The notes under the pieces: generated by a model
What the model saw: the letters and a program-made list of their open reading frames with translations, nothing else
Database searches by the model: none
What the model was told of the DNA's origin: nothing
NCBI GenBank assembly: GCA_963720745.1
Contig: CAVRGO010000004.1
Span: 4,836,001-4,900,000 of the forward strand
Length of the DNA: 64,000 nucleotides
Reading direction: 5' to 3'
Source of the DNA: TMP-7 sp963720745
GTDB lineage: Bacteria; Acidobacteriota; Terriglobia; Bryobacterales; Bryobacteraceae
Translations under genes and position numbers: made by a program
In this document: one piece after another, positions 20,613 through 29,428 of the stretch
How positions within the stretch are numbered: position 1 is the stretch's first letter
How the letters are laid out: each line of letters opens with the position of its first letter

Positions 20613-21351
20613 AGTTGTAGTACTTCTCATCAAGGCGAGCTTTTACCGAGTCGGAAATCGTGTCGCATTTGCCATTGAGACATTTGGGGATGTACAACCC
20701 GGATGGCGGCGTCTCTGCAAAACTCGCCGGCACTTGGAACAGCGATGAATCAGGTTCGCCAACCGTTAATGAAGCGAGTTCCTGCACGGTAACTCCCCCA
20801 TCGTGCTCCAGGCGCATCTGAACCAGTGCGCACCCTGCATCTGGAACATACCAACCTTTCCAGACTCCGTGACGGCTCACTTGTCCGAAGCGCAAGGCAC
20901 GATGCCCTCCGACAGAGTCAGCACCTTCAAATGCGATACCCACCCTCGCATCCGCCTCGCTCGAGCAAGACGTGTCAGGATCGCGCCGAACTCGAAGGCC
21001 GGGAAAGTTTTTCGGGTATGTGCTCTCTTTCGCGTTCAGTTCGTTGATCACAATTCCTTTCCCATCGGGAAAAGCAATCCGCCGTTGGCGCTCGACCAAA
21101 CTCGAAAGTCTCCACACGACGGCGCCGTCACTGCGGACGGCGTCGAGATACTCATTGGTGTAGCGAAGCGTACCGGTTTTGTCGAAAGCCTTTTCCGTCC
21201 GGATGACGGTATACGCGGGCGAAGCGGCCCGAACCTTCATCGGTGCTACTCCTCTATAGACTAGCCGGCCGAGATTCACAACCAGGGCTGCAGCAACACT
21301 CCACAGCACGATATTGAAAACGCGCTTGCGACTGAGCGTTTTGATGTCCAT
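20602..21351 (-). CDS. Unknown single-pass membrane protein
   Basis: 249 residues with one N-terminal membrane helix (VFNIVLWSVAAALVVNLGRLVY) and a probable extracytoplasmic domain (RVRRDPDTSCSSEADARVG, GYVPD-like GWYVPDAGCALVQMRLEHDG) ending in a basic tail. It contains four cysteines outside the helix (DTSCSS, DAGCALV, PKCLNGKCD). I do not recognise the family. It starts nine bases after the stop of the Cys-rich secreted peptide gene, so the two form an operon. A decayed paralogue lies at 21886-22140, and a copy of its 3' end at 20015-20079, so this gene belongs to a locally duplicating, probably lineage-specific family. Confidence 0.7.
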   Translation of the reverse strand: MDIKTLSRKRVFNIVLWSVAAALVVNLGRLVYRGVAPMKVRAASPAYTVIRTEKAFDKTGTLRYTNEYLDAVRSDGAVVWRLSSLVERQRRIAFPDGKGIVINELNAKESTYPKNFPGLRVRRDPDTSCSSEADARVGIAFEGADSVGGHRALRFGQVSRHGVWKGWYVPDAGCALVQMRLEHDGGVTVQELASLTVGEPDSSLFQVPASFAETPPSGLYIPKCLNGKCDTISDSVKARLDEKYYNSRR

Positions 21352-21360
21352 TGTTCGCCT

Positions 21361-21627
21361 CTAATCGCCGCACAGGACATAGGCAATACACTGGTCGTTG
21401 AAATAGTCAAAGCAACTGTACGTGCCAATGTCACAGTTCGTGGTACTTGAGAACATATGGTCACACTGGGTTACGGCACAGTAGAAAACGCAAGCGCCAT
21501 CCGGCCGCGACGTCTCCCACAGCGTTGTTCCGTAGCCGCAGAACTTGCAACACTCTGCGGAAAGAACACGCGGAACGATGAGGTTTGCGACGATCAGCGC
21601 AACAATTACGAGCAGCCTATTACGCAA
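21361..21627 (-). CDS. Small secreted cysteine-rich protein
   Basis: 88 residues starting at a TTG (21627), with GAGGAGAG about 13 bases upstream. A clear signal peptide (MRNRLLVIVALIVANLIVPR) is followed by a mature part of about 64 residues with ten cysteines (AECCKFCGYG, ACVFYCAVTQC, CFDYFNDQC, YVLCGD), enough for five disulfide bonds. No family recognised. The pattern fits a small extracellular disulfide-rich peptide such as a toxin, bacteriocin-like or adhesive peptide. The membrane protein that follows could be its processing, export or immunity partner (inference). Confidence 0.65.
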   Translation of the reverse strand: MRNRLLVIVALIVANLIVPRVLSAECCKFCGYGTTLWETSRPDGACVFYCAVTQCDHMFSSTTNCDIGTYSCFDYFNDQCIAYVLCGD

Positions 21628-21885
21628 AATAGTCGTTCAACTCTCCTCGATGCAGAATATTACACCGGCTACGAAGTGTTTGCAATCATAATGATCCTTG
21701 AGATCCTTGAGTGAACGGCTGTCTCGTCTCGATCTCGATCGATGCTCTCGGACAGTCGGGCGCATGCGTGTTAGGCCGCCAGCGATTCCGATATTTGGGG
21801 ACGAGGTTGAGAATGGGCCTCACCGGCACCGTGCCGGGACCGGAAGCCCGGGAGCCCAACCGCCCGCACGGCGCGCTCTTGAGCG

Positions 21886-22140
21886 AGTCAGCGTCGTGCT
21901 CCAGCCGCCTGAACGAGTGCACACCCTGCGTCTGGAACAAACGAACCTTTCCAAACTCCGTGACTGCTCACCTCTCCGAACCGTAACGCACGATGCCCTC
22001 CGATATGGTCCGTACAATACCTTTCCCACCGCGAAACATGATCCGCCGTTGGCGCTCAACCAGAGTTGAAAGACCACAGCACCGTCGCTGCGGGCGGCAT
22101 CGACATACTCAGTAGTGGTAAGCGAAGCTCGGCCCATTGA
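21886..22140 (-). pseudogene. Decayed paralogue of the membrane protein at 20602-21351
   Basis: DNA here aligns by eye with 20790-21170 of the intact gene: shared stretches include GTCGTGCTCCAG-like, GAACCTTTCCA, CACGATGCCCTCCGA and ATCCGCCGTTGGCGCTC. Relative to the intact copy there is an internal deletion of about 145 bases after CCCTCCGA, plus small changes that break the frame; the translated scraps TEYVDAARSDGAVV match NEYLDAVRSDGAVV of the intact protein. No complete reading frame survives. Confidence 0.7.
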
Positions 22141-22199
22141 ATGTCTCACGGGTGAGAAGGTATGATTCGCTTTGCGATTCTGCAATTGCACTCTGAGAC

Positions 22200-23420
22200 C
22201 TAACCCAAATCGGGCATTTCGCTGGATGCCGGACCGGCGAAGGTGTCGTCTTGTGAAGCGTCTTCAACCGGTAGCCACAGGTGAAAGCGGGTTCCGCGTC
22301 CCGGTTCGCTCTCAACAGCGATCGCTCCGCCGTGCTCTTCCACCAGGCGCTTCGTGATGGCCAGTCCCAGTCCGGTTCCTTCTTTGGAGTGCTGACTGCT
22401 TACTCCCTGGTAGAACGGTTCGAAGATCTTGGCCAGTTCGTGCTCCGGTATGCCCACACCGGTATCGGTGACGGTGCAAAGCAGCCGGTCGCGGCCGCGT
22501 TCAAACGCGACATCGACCGTGCCGCCGCGGCCCGTGAACCTGATGGAATTGCTCAGCAGGTTATAGAGGATCTGCTTCATTCGGAGACGATCCGCGTACA
22601 CTGTGAGCTTCTCGGGACACCGGCTGGTCAAGAGGATGCCTTTCATCTCGGCCTGGGGCCGCAGCGACGAGAGCACCTCGTCCACAACGCCCGTCGCAAC
22701 AAACGAGGATTTCTCCAAAAGAAGCCGGCCTGCGTCCGTCTTCGAAAGCTCGAGCACATCGTTGATCAGCGCGAGAAGGTGATTAGCCCCCCGTTGTACA
22801 TGCGAGACGAACTCTGCCTGCTTAAGGTTCAGCGTCCCGGCGCGTCCTTGAAGCAACAAGGTTGAGAAGCCGATCATCGCGTTCAACGGCGTACGCAACT
22901 CGTGGCTGATCGAGGCCACGAATTCGCTCTTCAGACGGTTGATTCGCTCGCTTTCCACCGCGCGCGTTTCGAGTTCTTCGTTAAGGTTCGTGAGAGAGCG
23001 CACACGGCCATCGAGCAATTCACGAGCCAGTCCGCGCTCTCGCGCCTCCTCGAGCACTCGGGTGCGCTCGCGGTATTCCGGCGTGGCAACACGCAGCAGC
23101 AGAACGTCTGAGTGGGGCGTGCCCACCGCCGTCACTTCGAGGGCGGTTTCCTCGCCCGCAAGATCCTTCTGCTGCCATACTTCGGAAGACCATGTATGCT
23201 CGGTCGATCCGCGCCATATCTGCTCGGCTTCGAAGAGAAACGATTCGAGGAACGGAAAAGCGGTCTCGAGATCGGCGCGTGCGACAGACTGCGAGGGCGA
23301 CGTTACAAAGCGCATCCACCACGGCGGTGACGAAGAGTTGACGATGCGGTATGCGTCGCGATCCTTCTCGAGTACCACGACCTCCAGGGCCGCAAAGATG
23401 TCGATTCGCGCCACGCTCAT
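22200..23420 (-). CDS. Cytoplasmic sensor histidine kinase
   Basis: 406 residues: an N-terminal PAS-like region (1-130), a short coiled coil (RELLDGRVRSLTNLNEEL), a HisKA domain with the phospho-accepting His173 in SISHELRTPLN, and a HATPase domain with N box (LLSNSIRF), G1 (DTGVGIPEHEL) and G2 (GTGLGLAITKRLVEEHGG). No membrane helix is seen. The start overlaps the GTPase stop by four bases (ATGA), so kinase and GTPase are translationally coupled. No response regulator is encoded nearby, so its output partner is unknown. Confidence 0.93.
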   Translation of the reverse strand: MSVARIDIFAALEVVVLEKDRDAYRIVNSSSPPWWMRFVTSPSQSVARADLETAFPFLESFLFEAEQIWRGSTEHTWSSEVWQQKDLAGEETALEVTAVGTPHSDVLLLRVATPEYRERTRVLEEARERGLARELLDGRVRSLTNLNEELETRAVESERINRLKSEFVASISHELRTPLNAMIGFSTLLLQGRAGTLNLKQAEFVSHVQRGANHLLALINDVLELSKTDAGRLLLEKSSFVATGVVDEVLSSLRPQAEMKGILLTSRCPEKLTVYADRLRMKQILYNLLSNSIRFTGRGGTVDVAFERGRDRLLCTVTDTGVGIPEHELAKIFEPFYQGVSSQHSKEGTGLGLAITKRLVEEHGGAIAVESEPGRGTRFHLWLPVEDASQDDTFAGPASSEMPDLG

Positions 23421-23923
23421 CTCGCTGTATCGAAGAGCACCTGAGTTGCCGTTCGCACGAACATCGCTTCCACTCCCTCGCCCGTCTTGGCACTCGTGAC
23501 GAACAGGTTCGATTCATCGCCGGCGAACGTGCGGGCCCTATCGAGTTCGATCTCCCAATCCGGTGCAAGGTCTCGCTTGTTGGCGGCGACCACGTACGGG
23601 ACGGCTCCGTTGGCGGCGGTCAGCCTGGAATGAAGTTCGAGTGCCGTGTCCAATGTCCTCTTGCGGCAGCCGTCCACAACGAAGATGTACGCCGATGCGC
23701 CGCGTACGTGGAACGGTTTGATCTTCGAGAACTCGTCGTCTCCGGCCAGATCCCAGATCAGCAGCAGCACGTCCTCGCCGCCGGCAATCACCTGCTTGCG
23801 ATCGATTCGCACGCCAACCGTCGTGTGATACCGCTCATCGAAAATGCTTTCCACGTAACGGCGAACAAGGCTGGTTTTCCCGACACCGTACGCCCCGATC
23901 ATGCACACCTTCTTTTGGATCAT
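23417..23923 (-). CDS. Rab/Ras-like small GTPase
   Basis: 168 residues with all GTPase motifs: P-loop GAYGVGKTSLV, switch I threonine in YHTTVGV, switch II WDLAGDDEF, base-recognition NKRD and SAKTGEG. WDLAG in place of the DTAG of eukaryotic Ras is common in prokaryotic Rab-like and MglA-like proteins, and a glutamine usual for Ras catalysis is replaced by Asp/Glu here. There is no lipidation motif. It overlaps the OmpA-type gene by four bases upstream and the kinase gene by four downstream, suggesting a membrane-sensor to GTPase to kinase relay (inference). Confidence 0.92.
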   Translation of the reverse strand: MIQKKVCMIGAYGVGKTSLVRRYVESIFDERYHTTVGVRIDRKQVIAGGEDVLLLIWDLAGDDEFSKIKPFHVRGASAYIFVVDGCRKRTLDTALELHSRLTAANGAVPYVVAANKRDLAPDWEIELDRARTFAGDESNLFVTSAKTGEGVEAMFVRTATQVLFDTAR

Positions 23924-25503
23924 CGCGGCGGTTTGGATAACGAGACGCGCAGGATCGCGTGCCGTTGGGACGCGGGATCGCTAGAGATTTTGTCCCGATC
24001 CATTGGGGAGCTCTCGGCTCTGCCGGCGCCGAAGAGATTGCGATCGAACCCCATTTCCACCAGCGCGGCAATCACTGCGTCCGCACGCTGCTGGGCCAGT
24101 TCGACGTTGGTTTCGGCCGAGCCCTTCGGGTCGGTGGACCCGATCACATCCACGTGCACCGAGCGTCCGCTCTCACGCGCCGTGTCAACCAGCGCCTGCA
24201 GATCGAACGCGATCCGGCGCAGTACCGGGATGGTTCCCGGCTCGAAGTTGGACTTACCCGTCGCGAAACCAATCGTTTCCGCCTTGAGATCGCTCATGAG
24301 GTCTTCGAGTCTGCGGGCATTGACGAACTCGGGACGCAGAGATTGATAGGGCTCTAGCCGGAACTCAACGTTGCTGGCGGGCACTCCCATTTCGGCGGTC
24401 ACCTGGGCGGGGTCGCGGCTCAGCGGGTCGCGCAGTCCGGCAAGCGTGTAGCGTGTTCCGTGCCGCTCTGCCGCTGTGACCACAAAACCGGGCTCGGTCC
24501 TCATTCGCTCGACCCATGTTTCGAAGCGGGTCTGAGCGCGATAGCTGAGGAACATCCAGACCGCAAGCAGAGCAATTGCGGCGATCGATATCGCCCAAAC
24601 CGCCGTGTTTCTTTTGCCGGGACGGTCCTGCAGCGCACCGACGAGACAGGCTTCGAGGTGCGGCTTGGCAACTCCGAACGGAGCGGCGTCTCCGTTGAAA
24701 TCGTCCAGCGCGGCGCTCAGTTCGCGGTGAATCGTCTCGAGCTGCAACTCGATTCGACTGCGTAACGCGGCAATCGGGGTTCCCCGAATGACTGCGGCGA
24801 TCAGGGCCATGGGACCGTGCTGGACCCAAACGTTGAACTCTCCCACCTGCACCACTTCGAGTTCCTGCAAGTCGATGCCTTCGAACGAGTCGGACACGAA
24901 GTCCTGCACAGCGGTGAGCATTGCCGAGACAAGTTCGGGCTCGCGCACGACGTGCGACTCCGATGAGGCCTGCTGTAGCAGAAGTCCGGTCTTCCGATGA
25001 ATCAGGAACACGAGGCAGACCGAGTAGTGCAGACTTCTGGCAAGCACGATTTCGCCGTAGGGTTTGCCGGTCCGCAACGCTTCGAAACGCCACTTGAGAC
25101 TGCGCAACGAGAGACTGTATTCGAGTGTCTGGTTCAGCGATTCGACGATTCGTCCCAGCGCTGCGGCCACCGCCTTTCGAATGGCGGGACCGATCACCGG
25201 ATACAGGGTATTCGCGACAATGCTGGGATCCTTCTGAACGGAGGACCGGATGGCTTGGGTGACGATCGGTTCCAAAGCGGTCCGCAGCCGGCCGTCGCGA
25301 GCGGTGCTCAACCTGATGGATTGCGGCAGCACGGCCCCGACCTCGGAGGCAAGACCCGCTGGACTGTTCAGCCTCTGCTCCAACGCGGACAGGCGGTCGC
25401 GTTCAGGGCCGACCAGCAAGTGACGAAGTTCGTTCAAGCCGCCGTCCGGGGCGGGCGAATTGTGCTCGATCCGTTCGGAATGCCCGTTACCCGAGCCGGG
25501 CAT
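23920..25503 (-). CDS. OmpA-domain membrane protein of the GTPase operon
   Basis: 527 residues. The first 300 are probably cytoplasmic and helical, with a roadblock/longin-like segment (GEIVLARSLHYSVCLVFLIHRKTGLLLQQ) that in other systems binds small GTPases. A membrane helix follows (TAVWAISIAAIALLAVWMF), then a BON-like stretch and a C-terminal OmpA peptidoglycan-binding domain (VHVDVIGSTDPKGSAETNVELAQQRAD). So a cytoplasmic GTPase-facing head would be tethered to the cell wall. It starts one base after the coiled-coil gene. Assigning the middle region to the roadblock fold is tentative. Confidence 0.88.
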   Translation of the reverse strand: MPGSGNGHSERIEHNSPAPDGGLNELRHLLVGPERDRLSALEQRLNSPAGLASEVGAVLPQSIRLSTARDGRLRTALEPIVTQAIRSSVQKDPSIVANTLYPVIGPAIRKAVAAALGRIVESLNQTLEYSLSLRSLKWRFEALRTGKPYGEIVLARSLHYSVCLVFLIHRKTGLLLQQASSESHVVREPELVSAMLTAVQDFVSDSFEGIDLQELEVVQVGEFNVWVQHGPMALIAAVIRGTPIAALRSRIELQLETIHRELSAALDDFNGDAAPFGVAKPHLEACLVGALQDRPGKRNTAVWAISIAAIALLAVWMFLSYRAQTRFETWVERMRTEPGFVVTAAERHGTRYTLAGLRDPLSRDPAQVTAEMGVPASNVEFRLEPYQSLRPEFVNARRLEDLMSDLKAETIGFATGKSNFEPGTIPVLRRIAFDLQALVDTARESGRSVHVDVIGSTDPKGSAETNVELAQQRADAVIAALVEMGFDRNLFGAGRAESSPMDRDKISSDPASQRHAILRVSLSKPPR

Positions 25504-25504
25504 A

Positions 25505-26107
25505 TCAGTTTTCGGGAATGCGGAAGTCGCCTGTCAGCTTCATCGCTACTTCGGTCAGCATGGTGGCCAGATTGGCGCGATCGATTTTCGCGTTCTTCAA
25601 CTCCTGAATGCGAGCTTCGAGCGCGGCCAGGACATGCTCCTGCGACGATTGGATGTCGTCCCGCAGATTTTTCGACTGCTGGAACATTTCATCGTGCAGC
25701 CGCCGCTGCGCTTCGTATCCCGCCTCTTCCACTTCGTGTAGTTTCGCCGAAAGTGATTCGTTCGCGGCCTTCAGTTCGTCCGCGAGTCTGCGGTCCGCTT
25801 CGGACCGTTCCTCGCGCTCTCTTCCGAGCCGTGTTTGCATGAGCTCGAATTCTCTCCGCACGAAATCTTCGAGTACCTGAATACGCCTGCGGACTTCGTC
25901 CTTCAGTTCGGCGCTGTCTTTGGCGAGATTCTGCTCGAGTTTCTGGAAGCGGGAGTCATAATCCCGCATTTGCGAGCCAAATAAAATATCGCGAATCTTG
26001 TCAACGTGGCTTGATTCGGAAATGAGGGACTTCGGTTCGCTCTGGAAAGGAATTGTGCTGTGGTTTGAGGCGTTCGGTTCTCTATCAAGTTCTTCGGCTG
26101 GGCTCAT
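25505..26107 (-). CDS. Coiled-coil protein heading the GTPase operon
   Basis: 200 residues, mostly one long charged coiled coil (LEQNLAKDSAELKDEVRRRIQVLEDF-type heptads from about 55 to 175) with a short conserved-looking lead-in IRDILFGSQMRDYDSRF and a C-terminal cap DRANLATMLTEVAMKL. I recall similar proteins beside OmpA-family, GTPase and kinase genes in cyanobacteria, but cannot verify this. It has no signal peptide. As the first gene of the operon it may be a scaffold or the GTPase effector. Confidence 0.8.
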   Translation of the reverse strand: MSPAEELDREPNASNHSTIPFQSEPKSLISESSHVDKIRDILFGSQMRDYDSRFQKLEQNLAKDSAELKDEVRRRIQVLEDFVRREFELMQTRLGREREERSEADRRLADELKAANESLSAKLHEVEEAGYEAQRRLHDEMFQQSKNLRDDIQSSQEHVLAALEARIQELKNAKIDRANLATMLTEVAMKLTGDFRIPEN

Positions 26108-26256
26108 AATAGAACTCCGTCAGCAGTTCCCGCACCCGGCGCCGCCGCGTAAATCCCCACCCGGGCGTCGGAACCATTGTTCAATGTCGCTTCATTATAT
26201 ACGCGGTCCACTCGAAGCGTGGTTAAAAACCGCGGCAGCAACTCGGAAATCCGAGC

Positions 26257-27021
26257 TTATAGCGCCATTTTGATGGAAGTGCCGCCGTCGTCCGCAAACA
26301 CCTGTCCGGTGATGAAGTCCGACTCCGCAGACGCCAGAAATACCGCCAGCGCGCTGATATCGTTGGGCATTCCGACGCGTCCCCAAGGGATCGACTGCCC
26401 CATCCTCTGCCGATCGTAATTCGGGATCGACTGCATGCTCCGCTCGACTTCGATAAATCCGGGGGCGATTGCATTTACATTGATGCGGTGCGGCGCAAGA
26501 TCGAGAGCGAGGGCTCGCGTCAAAGCGTTCAACGCCCCTTTGGACGCAGCGTAGGCGGTGCGGTGCGCGACAGTTACAAAGCTGTGAATCGAGCCGATGT
26601 TGATGATCTTCCCTCCCGACTGTTGCAGGATCATCTGCCGCGCCGCTGCCTGCGAACCGAAATAGATGGCTTTCAGGTTGACGGCGAGCACGGAGTCAAA
26701 CAGTTCTTCGGTGGACGTCAGGAAATCGACCAAGCCAGGATCGAGGCCCGCATTGTTCACAAGAATGTCAAGCCTCCTGAAATGCGCGATCACTTCGGAG
26801 AACAGGCGATCTCGATTCTCAGATCGTGAAAGGTCCGCTTGGAAACTCACTGCTTCGCCGCCCCGATCATTGATGCCGCGGCACAGAGCGGCGGCTTCCG
26901 CAGCCTCGTTGAGATAGTGCACGGCCACACGTGCGCCCGCTTCGGAGAATCCGGCTGCGAGACCTTGGCCAATGCCGCGGCCCGCGCCCGTCACGAGGGC
27001 GACTCTATTTTCCAGCCTCAT
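26257..27021 (-). CDS. Short-chain dehydrogenase/reductase (FabG/glucose-dehydrogenase-like)
   Basis: 254 residues of the classical SDR family: cofactor loop TGAGRGIGQG, NNAG, catalytic Ser in NIGSIHS, YAASK with the catalytic Tyr/Lys pair, and the APGFIEVERS turn. It oxidises or reduces an alcohol/ketone with NAD(P)H in the cytoplasm; the substrate is not predictable. It stands alone, divergent from the DUF481 gene. Confidence 0.93.
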   Translation of the reverse strand: MRLENRVALVTGAGRGIGQGLAAGFSEAGARVAVHYLNEAAEAAALCRGINDRGGEAVSFQADLSRSENRDRLFSEVIAHFRRLDILVNNAGLDPGLVDFLTSTEELFDSVLAVNLKAIYFGSQAAARQMILQQSGGKIINIGSIHSFVTVAHRTAYAASKGALNALTRALALDLAPHRINVNAIAPGFIEVERSMQSIPNYDRQRMGQSIPWGRVGMPNDISALAVFLASAESDFITGQVFADDGGTSIKMAL

Positions 27022-27053
27022 CGATTCTGTCTGAGGGTATCACGCGCATCTCG

Positions 27054-27067
27054 TCTCAGTATTGAGA
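27054..27067. promoter_or_regulatory. Small dyad between divergent genes
   Basis: TCTCA-GTAT-TGAGA is a perfect 5-bp dyad just upstream of the SDR start (27021), and the flanking CATCTC/GAGATG bases extend the symmetry loosely. Its position suits an operator for the divergent SDR and DUF481 genes, but length and context are too weak to be firm. Confidence 0.25.
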
Positions 27068-27211
27068 TGAATCCGCGGAAGCAAGACGTCGCCGCGGCAT
27101 TTATCAGCGTTCCGGCGCTGGGACCGTCCATCGTGTCAACCATATCCGGCCTCTTCGAGAATGGCCCTTGCCGAGCAAGCAGTACGCGGGCCTAGCGCTG
27201 GCCTCACTCTC

Positions 27212-28327
27212 ATGAAACCCATAATACGTTCCGCTGCGCCGGTGATCGCGCCGGTGTTCAAGCAAGCACTCGCTCTATTGCCCGCTTTCGTGGTTCTCGT
27301 CAGTACGCTTACTTACCCGTTGTGGGCCGACCAATTAACGCTCAAGAATGATGACCGGATCTCCGGTACCATCGTCCGCTTCGACGGCAAGAAGGTTGTC
27401 CTCAAGTCGGAGTTCGCGGGTGAGGTGACTATTCCGTGGGACGCTGTAACCGGAGTCGTCTCCTCAACACCCCTGAATGTCGGATTGAAGGGCGGCCAGA
27501 TGTTGGTCGGCACAGTGAACAGCTCCGGCACGACCATTACGGTGAAGACCGCCGATGCGGGCACGATTACCGCGCCGCGGGATACTGTCGAATTCATCCG
27601 GTCGAAGGACGACCAGGCTGCGTACCAGGCGGAGGTCGATCGCTATCGTAATCCCCGGCTCGTCGATCTGTGGACCGGATTTCTCGATCTCGGGTTTGCG
27701 CAAAGCAGGGGCAATGCCGAAACGCAGACGTTCAATCTCAGTGCGAACGCCGCTCGTGCAACCACTCGCGATAAGATCTCCACGTACTTTACTTCGATCT
27801 ACTCGACGGGAAGGATCACCGGATCGAACGTCACGACGGCCAATGCCAAACGCGGAGGCATCAGCTACAACCTGAATCTGACCAGGAAGTGGTTCGCGTT
27901 CGGTTCGGTCGATATTGAGAACGATCAGTTCCAATCGCTCGACCTGCGATTCGTGCCCGCGGGTGGAATGGGATACCACGTGATTGCAAACCCACGCACG
28001 ACCTTCGACCTGCAAACGGGCGCGACCATGAACCGTGAATTTTTCTCGACGGGATTGGACCGGACCCGCGCCGAAATCCTGTTGGGGGAGACATTTAATC
28101 ACAAGTTCACGGAGCGCGCGTCGTTCCAGGAGCGGTTGTTCTACTATCCCGGCGTATCGGATTCCAGCAATCGCATCAATTTCGACTTGTCATTCATCAC
28201 GGCTATCCGACGGTGGTTCAACTGGCAGCTCACGTTCAGCGATCGCTTCTTGAGCGATCCCGTTCCGGGCTTCAAGAAAAACGACACGCTGTTCACAACC
28301 GGCGCGCGTTTGACGTTCGCGAAGTGA
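27212..28327 (+). CDS. DUF481-type outer-membrane beta-barrel protein
   Basis: 371 residues from ATG 27212 (MKPIIRSAAPVIAP), with a signal segment ending near TYPLWA. Residues 35-140 form a small beta domain (LTLKNDDRISGTIVRFDGKKVVLK) often fused to DUF481 in acidobacteria, followed by a transmembrane barrel (FLDLGFAQSRGNAETQTFNLS) that ends in a C-terminal aromatic/Lys strand (LFTTGARLTFAK). Earlier in-frame start codons would add a non-signal extension and are rejected. It probably sits in the outer membrane; the function is unknown. Confidence 0.85.
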   Translation: MKPIIRSAAPVIAPVFKQALALLPAFVVLVSTLTYPLWADQLTLKNDDRISGTIVRFDGKKVVLKSEFAGEVTIPWDAVTGVVSSTPLNVGLKGGQMLVGTVNSSGTTITVKTADAGTITAPRDTVEFIRSKDDQAAYQAEVDRYRNPRLVDLWTGFLDLGFAQSRGNAETQTFNLSANAARATTRDKISTYFTSIYSTGRITGSNVTTANAKRGGISYNLNLTRKWFAFGSVDIENDQFQSLDLRFVPAGGMGYHVIANPRTTFDLQTGATMNREFFSTGLDRTRAEILLGETFNHKFTERASFQERLFYYPGVSDSSNRINFDLSFITAIRRWFNWQLTFSDRFLSDPVPGFKKNDTLFTTGARLTFAK

Positions 28328-28337
28328 GACGCGCACA

Positions 28338-29428
28338 ATGACGTTGGCTTCGTATCCGGCGCCGAGGCGCACGGCCGCCGCTAGTCTGATTACCGAACTA
28401 TCCAACCTTATCCCCGGCGATTCGATCAGCTTCCTTGCCGGCCGTCTCGATGAGACAGAATCGGCAATCCGAAGCGGATTGCGGCTCAGTTCGGCGGTAA
28501 TCCTGGCACGGTTCAGAAGCAGAGCTGGCGATCCGTTGTTTCTCAGCCGCGCCGCCGGCCTGATCGCGAACTCCGGGTCGATCTGATTCGGGACAACTTT
28601 CCGATATTGGGTCTCGCACGAGGCTTCCTGCTTCTTCTGTTTGACGCGCGCGAACCGGAGGCGATTGGCCTTGTTGCGGAGTCGGCCGCACTGAAATCGA
28701 CGTCCGCCGATAAGTTGATGCGCATGTCCGCGTTGATGATCGTCGGCGTGCTGCGACACCGGACAGCAGCCTTCGGCACAACGCCGCACTCGCTGGCGAA
28801 AATGCTCGACGAACAGGGCAGGGGCGTCGAAGCCGAACTCTCCTGTCAATTCGCCGGTCTGATCGGAACGAACGGCACCCTGCAGTTCGATGCCGGCTCG
28901 CGCCAATGGGGACCTTGGATTGTCGCCGCGCTTCTGCTCTGTGTTGTCATATCGGTTGCGCTGCTGGTCGCGGATCCCCGGAATACGCAATCGAACTCGA
29001 CAGAATTGTTTGTCTTGCCGGATGGAGTCCGCATCGAAACCGGCCGCGACACCACCGAAGCCCGGTTGATCCGCGCGTTGGACAACACGACCGGCGAACA
29101 CGGTTGGATTGCGTTCGACCGATTGCGATTCGAGGACGGGACAACTCGATTGTTGATGAGTTCGGATGACCAGTTCGCGAAAGTCGCTTCGATACTCAAG
29201 GCCTATCCCGTTGCGCACGTAAGGATCGCGGCGTATGCGAACGGTGAAGGCGCACGGCGCGGCGCGCAAGACCTGTCATCCGTCCGTGCCCGGCTCGTAG
29301 CGATCGAGTTGGAGTCGCTGGGTGTCGCTGCTGAACGTTTCGAAACCGAAGGCTCTGCCGGCCCACCCGGTTCGACGGCATCGGTAGCGATGCTAGTGGT
29401 GCCGACGCAACCGCGCGGCTTACGGTAA
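28338..29428 (+). pseudogene. DUF937-TM-OmpA-like gene split by one frameshift
   Basis: The first frame (ATG 28338) encodes the start of a DUF937 domain (ELSNLIPGDSISFLAGRL) and hits TGA at 28584. In the neighbouring frame the domain continues smoothly (VDLIRDNFPILGLARGFLLL, ADKLMRMSALMIVGVL), then a membrane helix (WIVAALLLCVVISVALLV) and an OmpA-like domain (VAHVRIAAYANGEGARR). One base gained or lost at about 28570-28578, beside TCCGGGTCG, restores about 363 residues. The two parts look equally coding, so this is a recent break or a sequencing error. It lies ten bases after the DUF481 gene and its end overlaps the convergent gene by nine bases. Confidence 0.65.
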
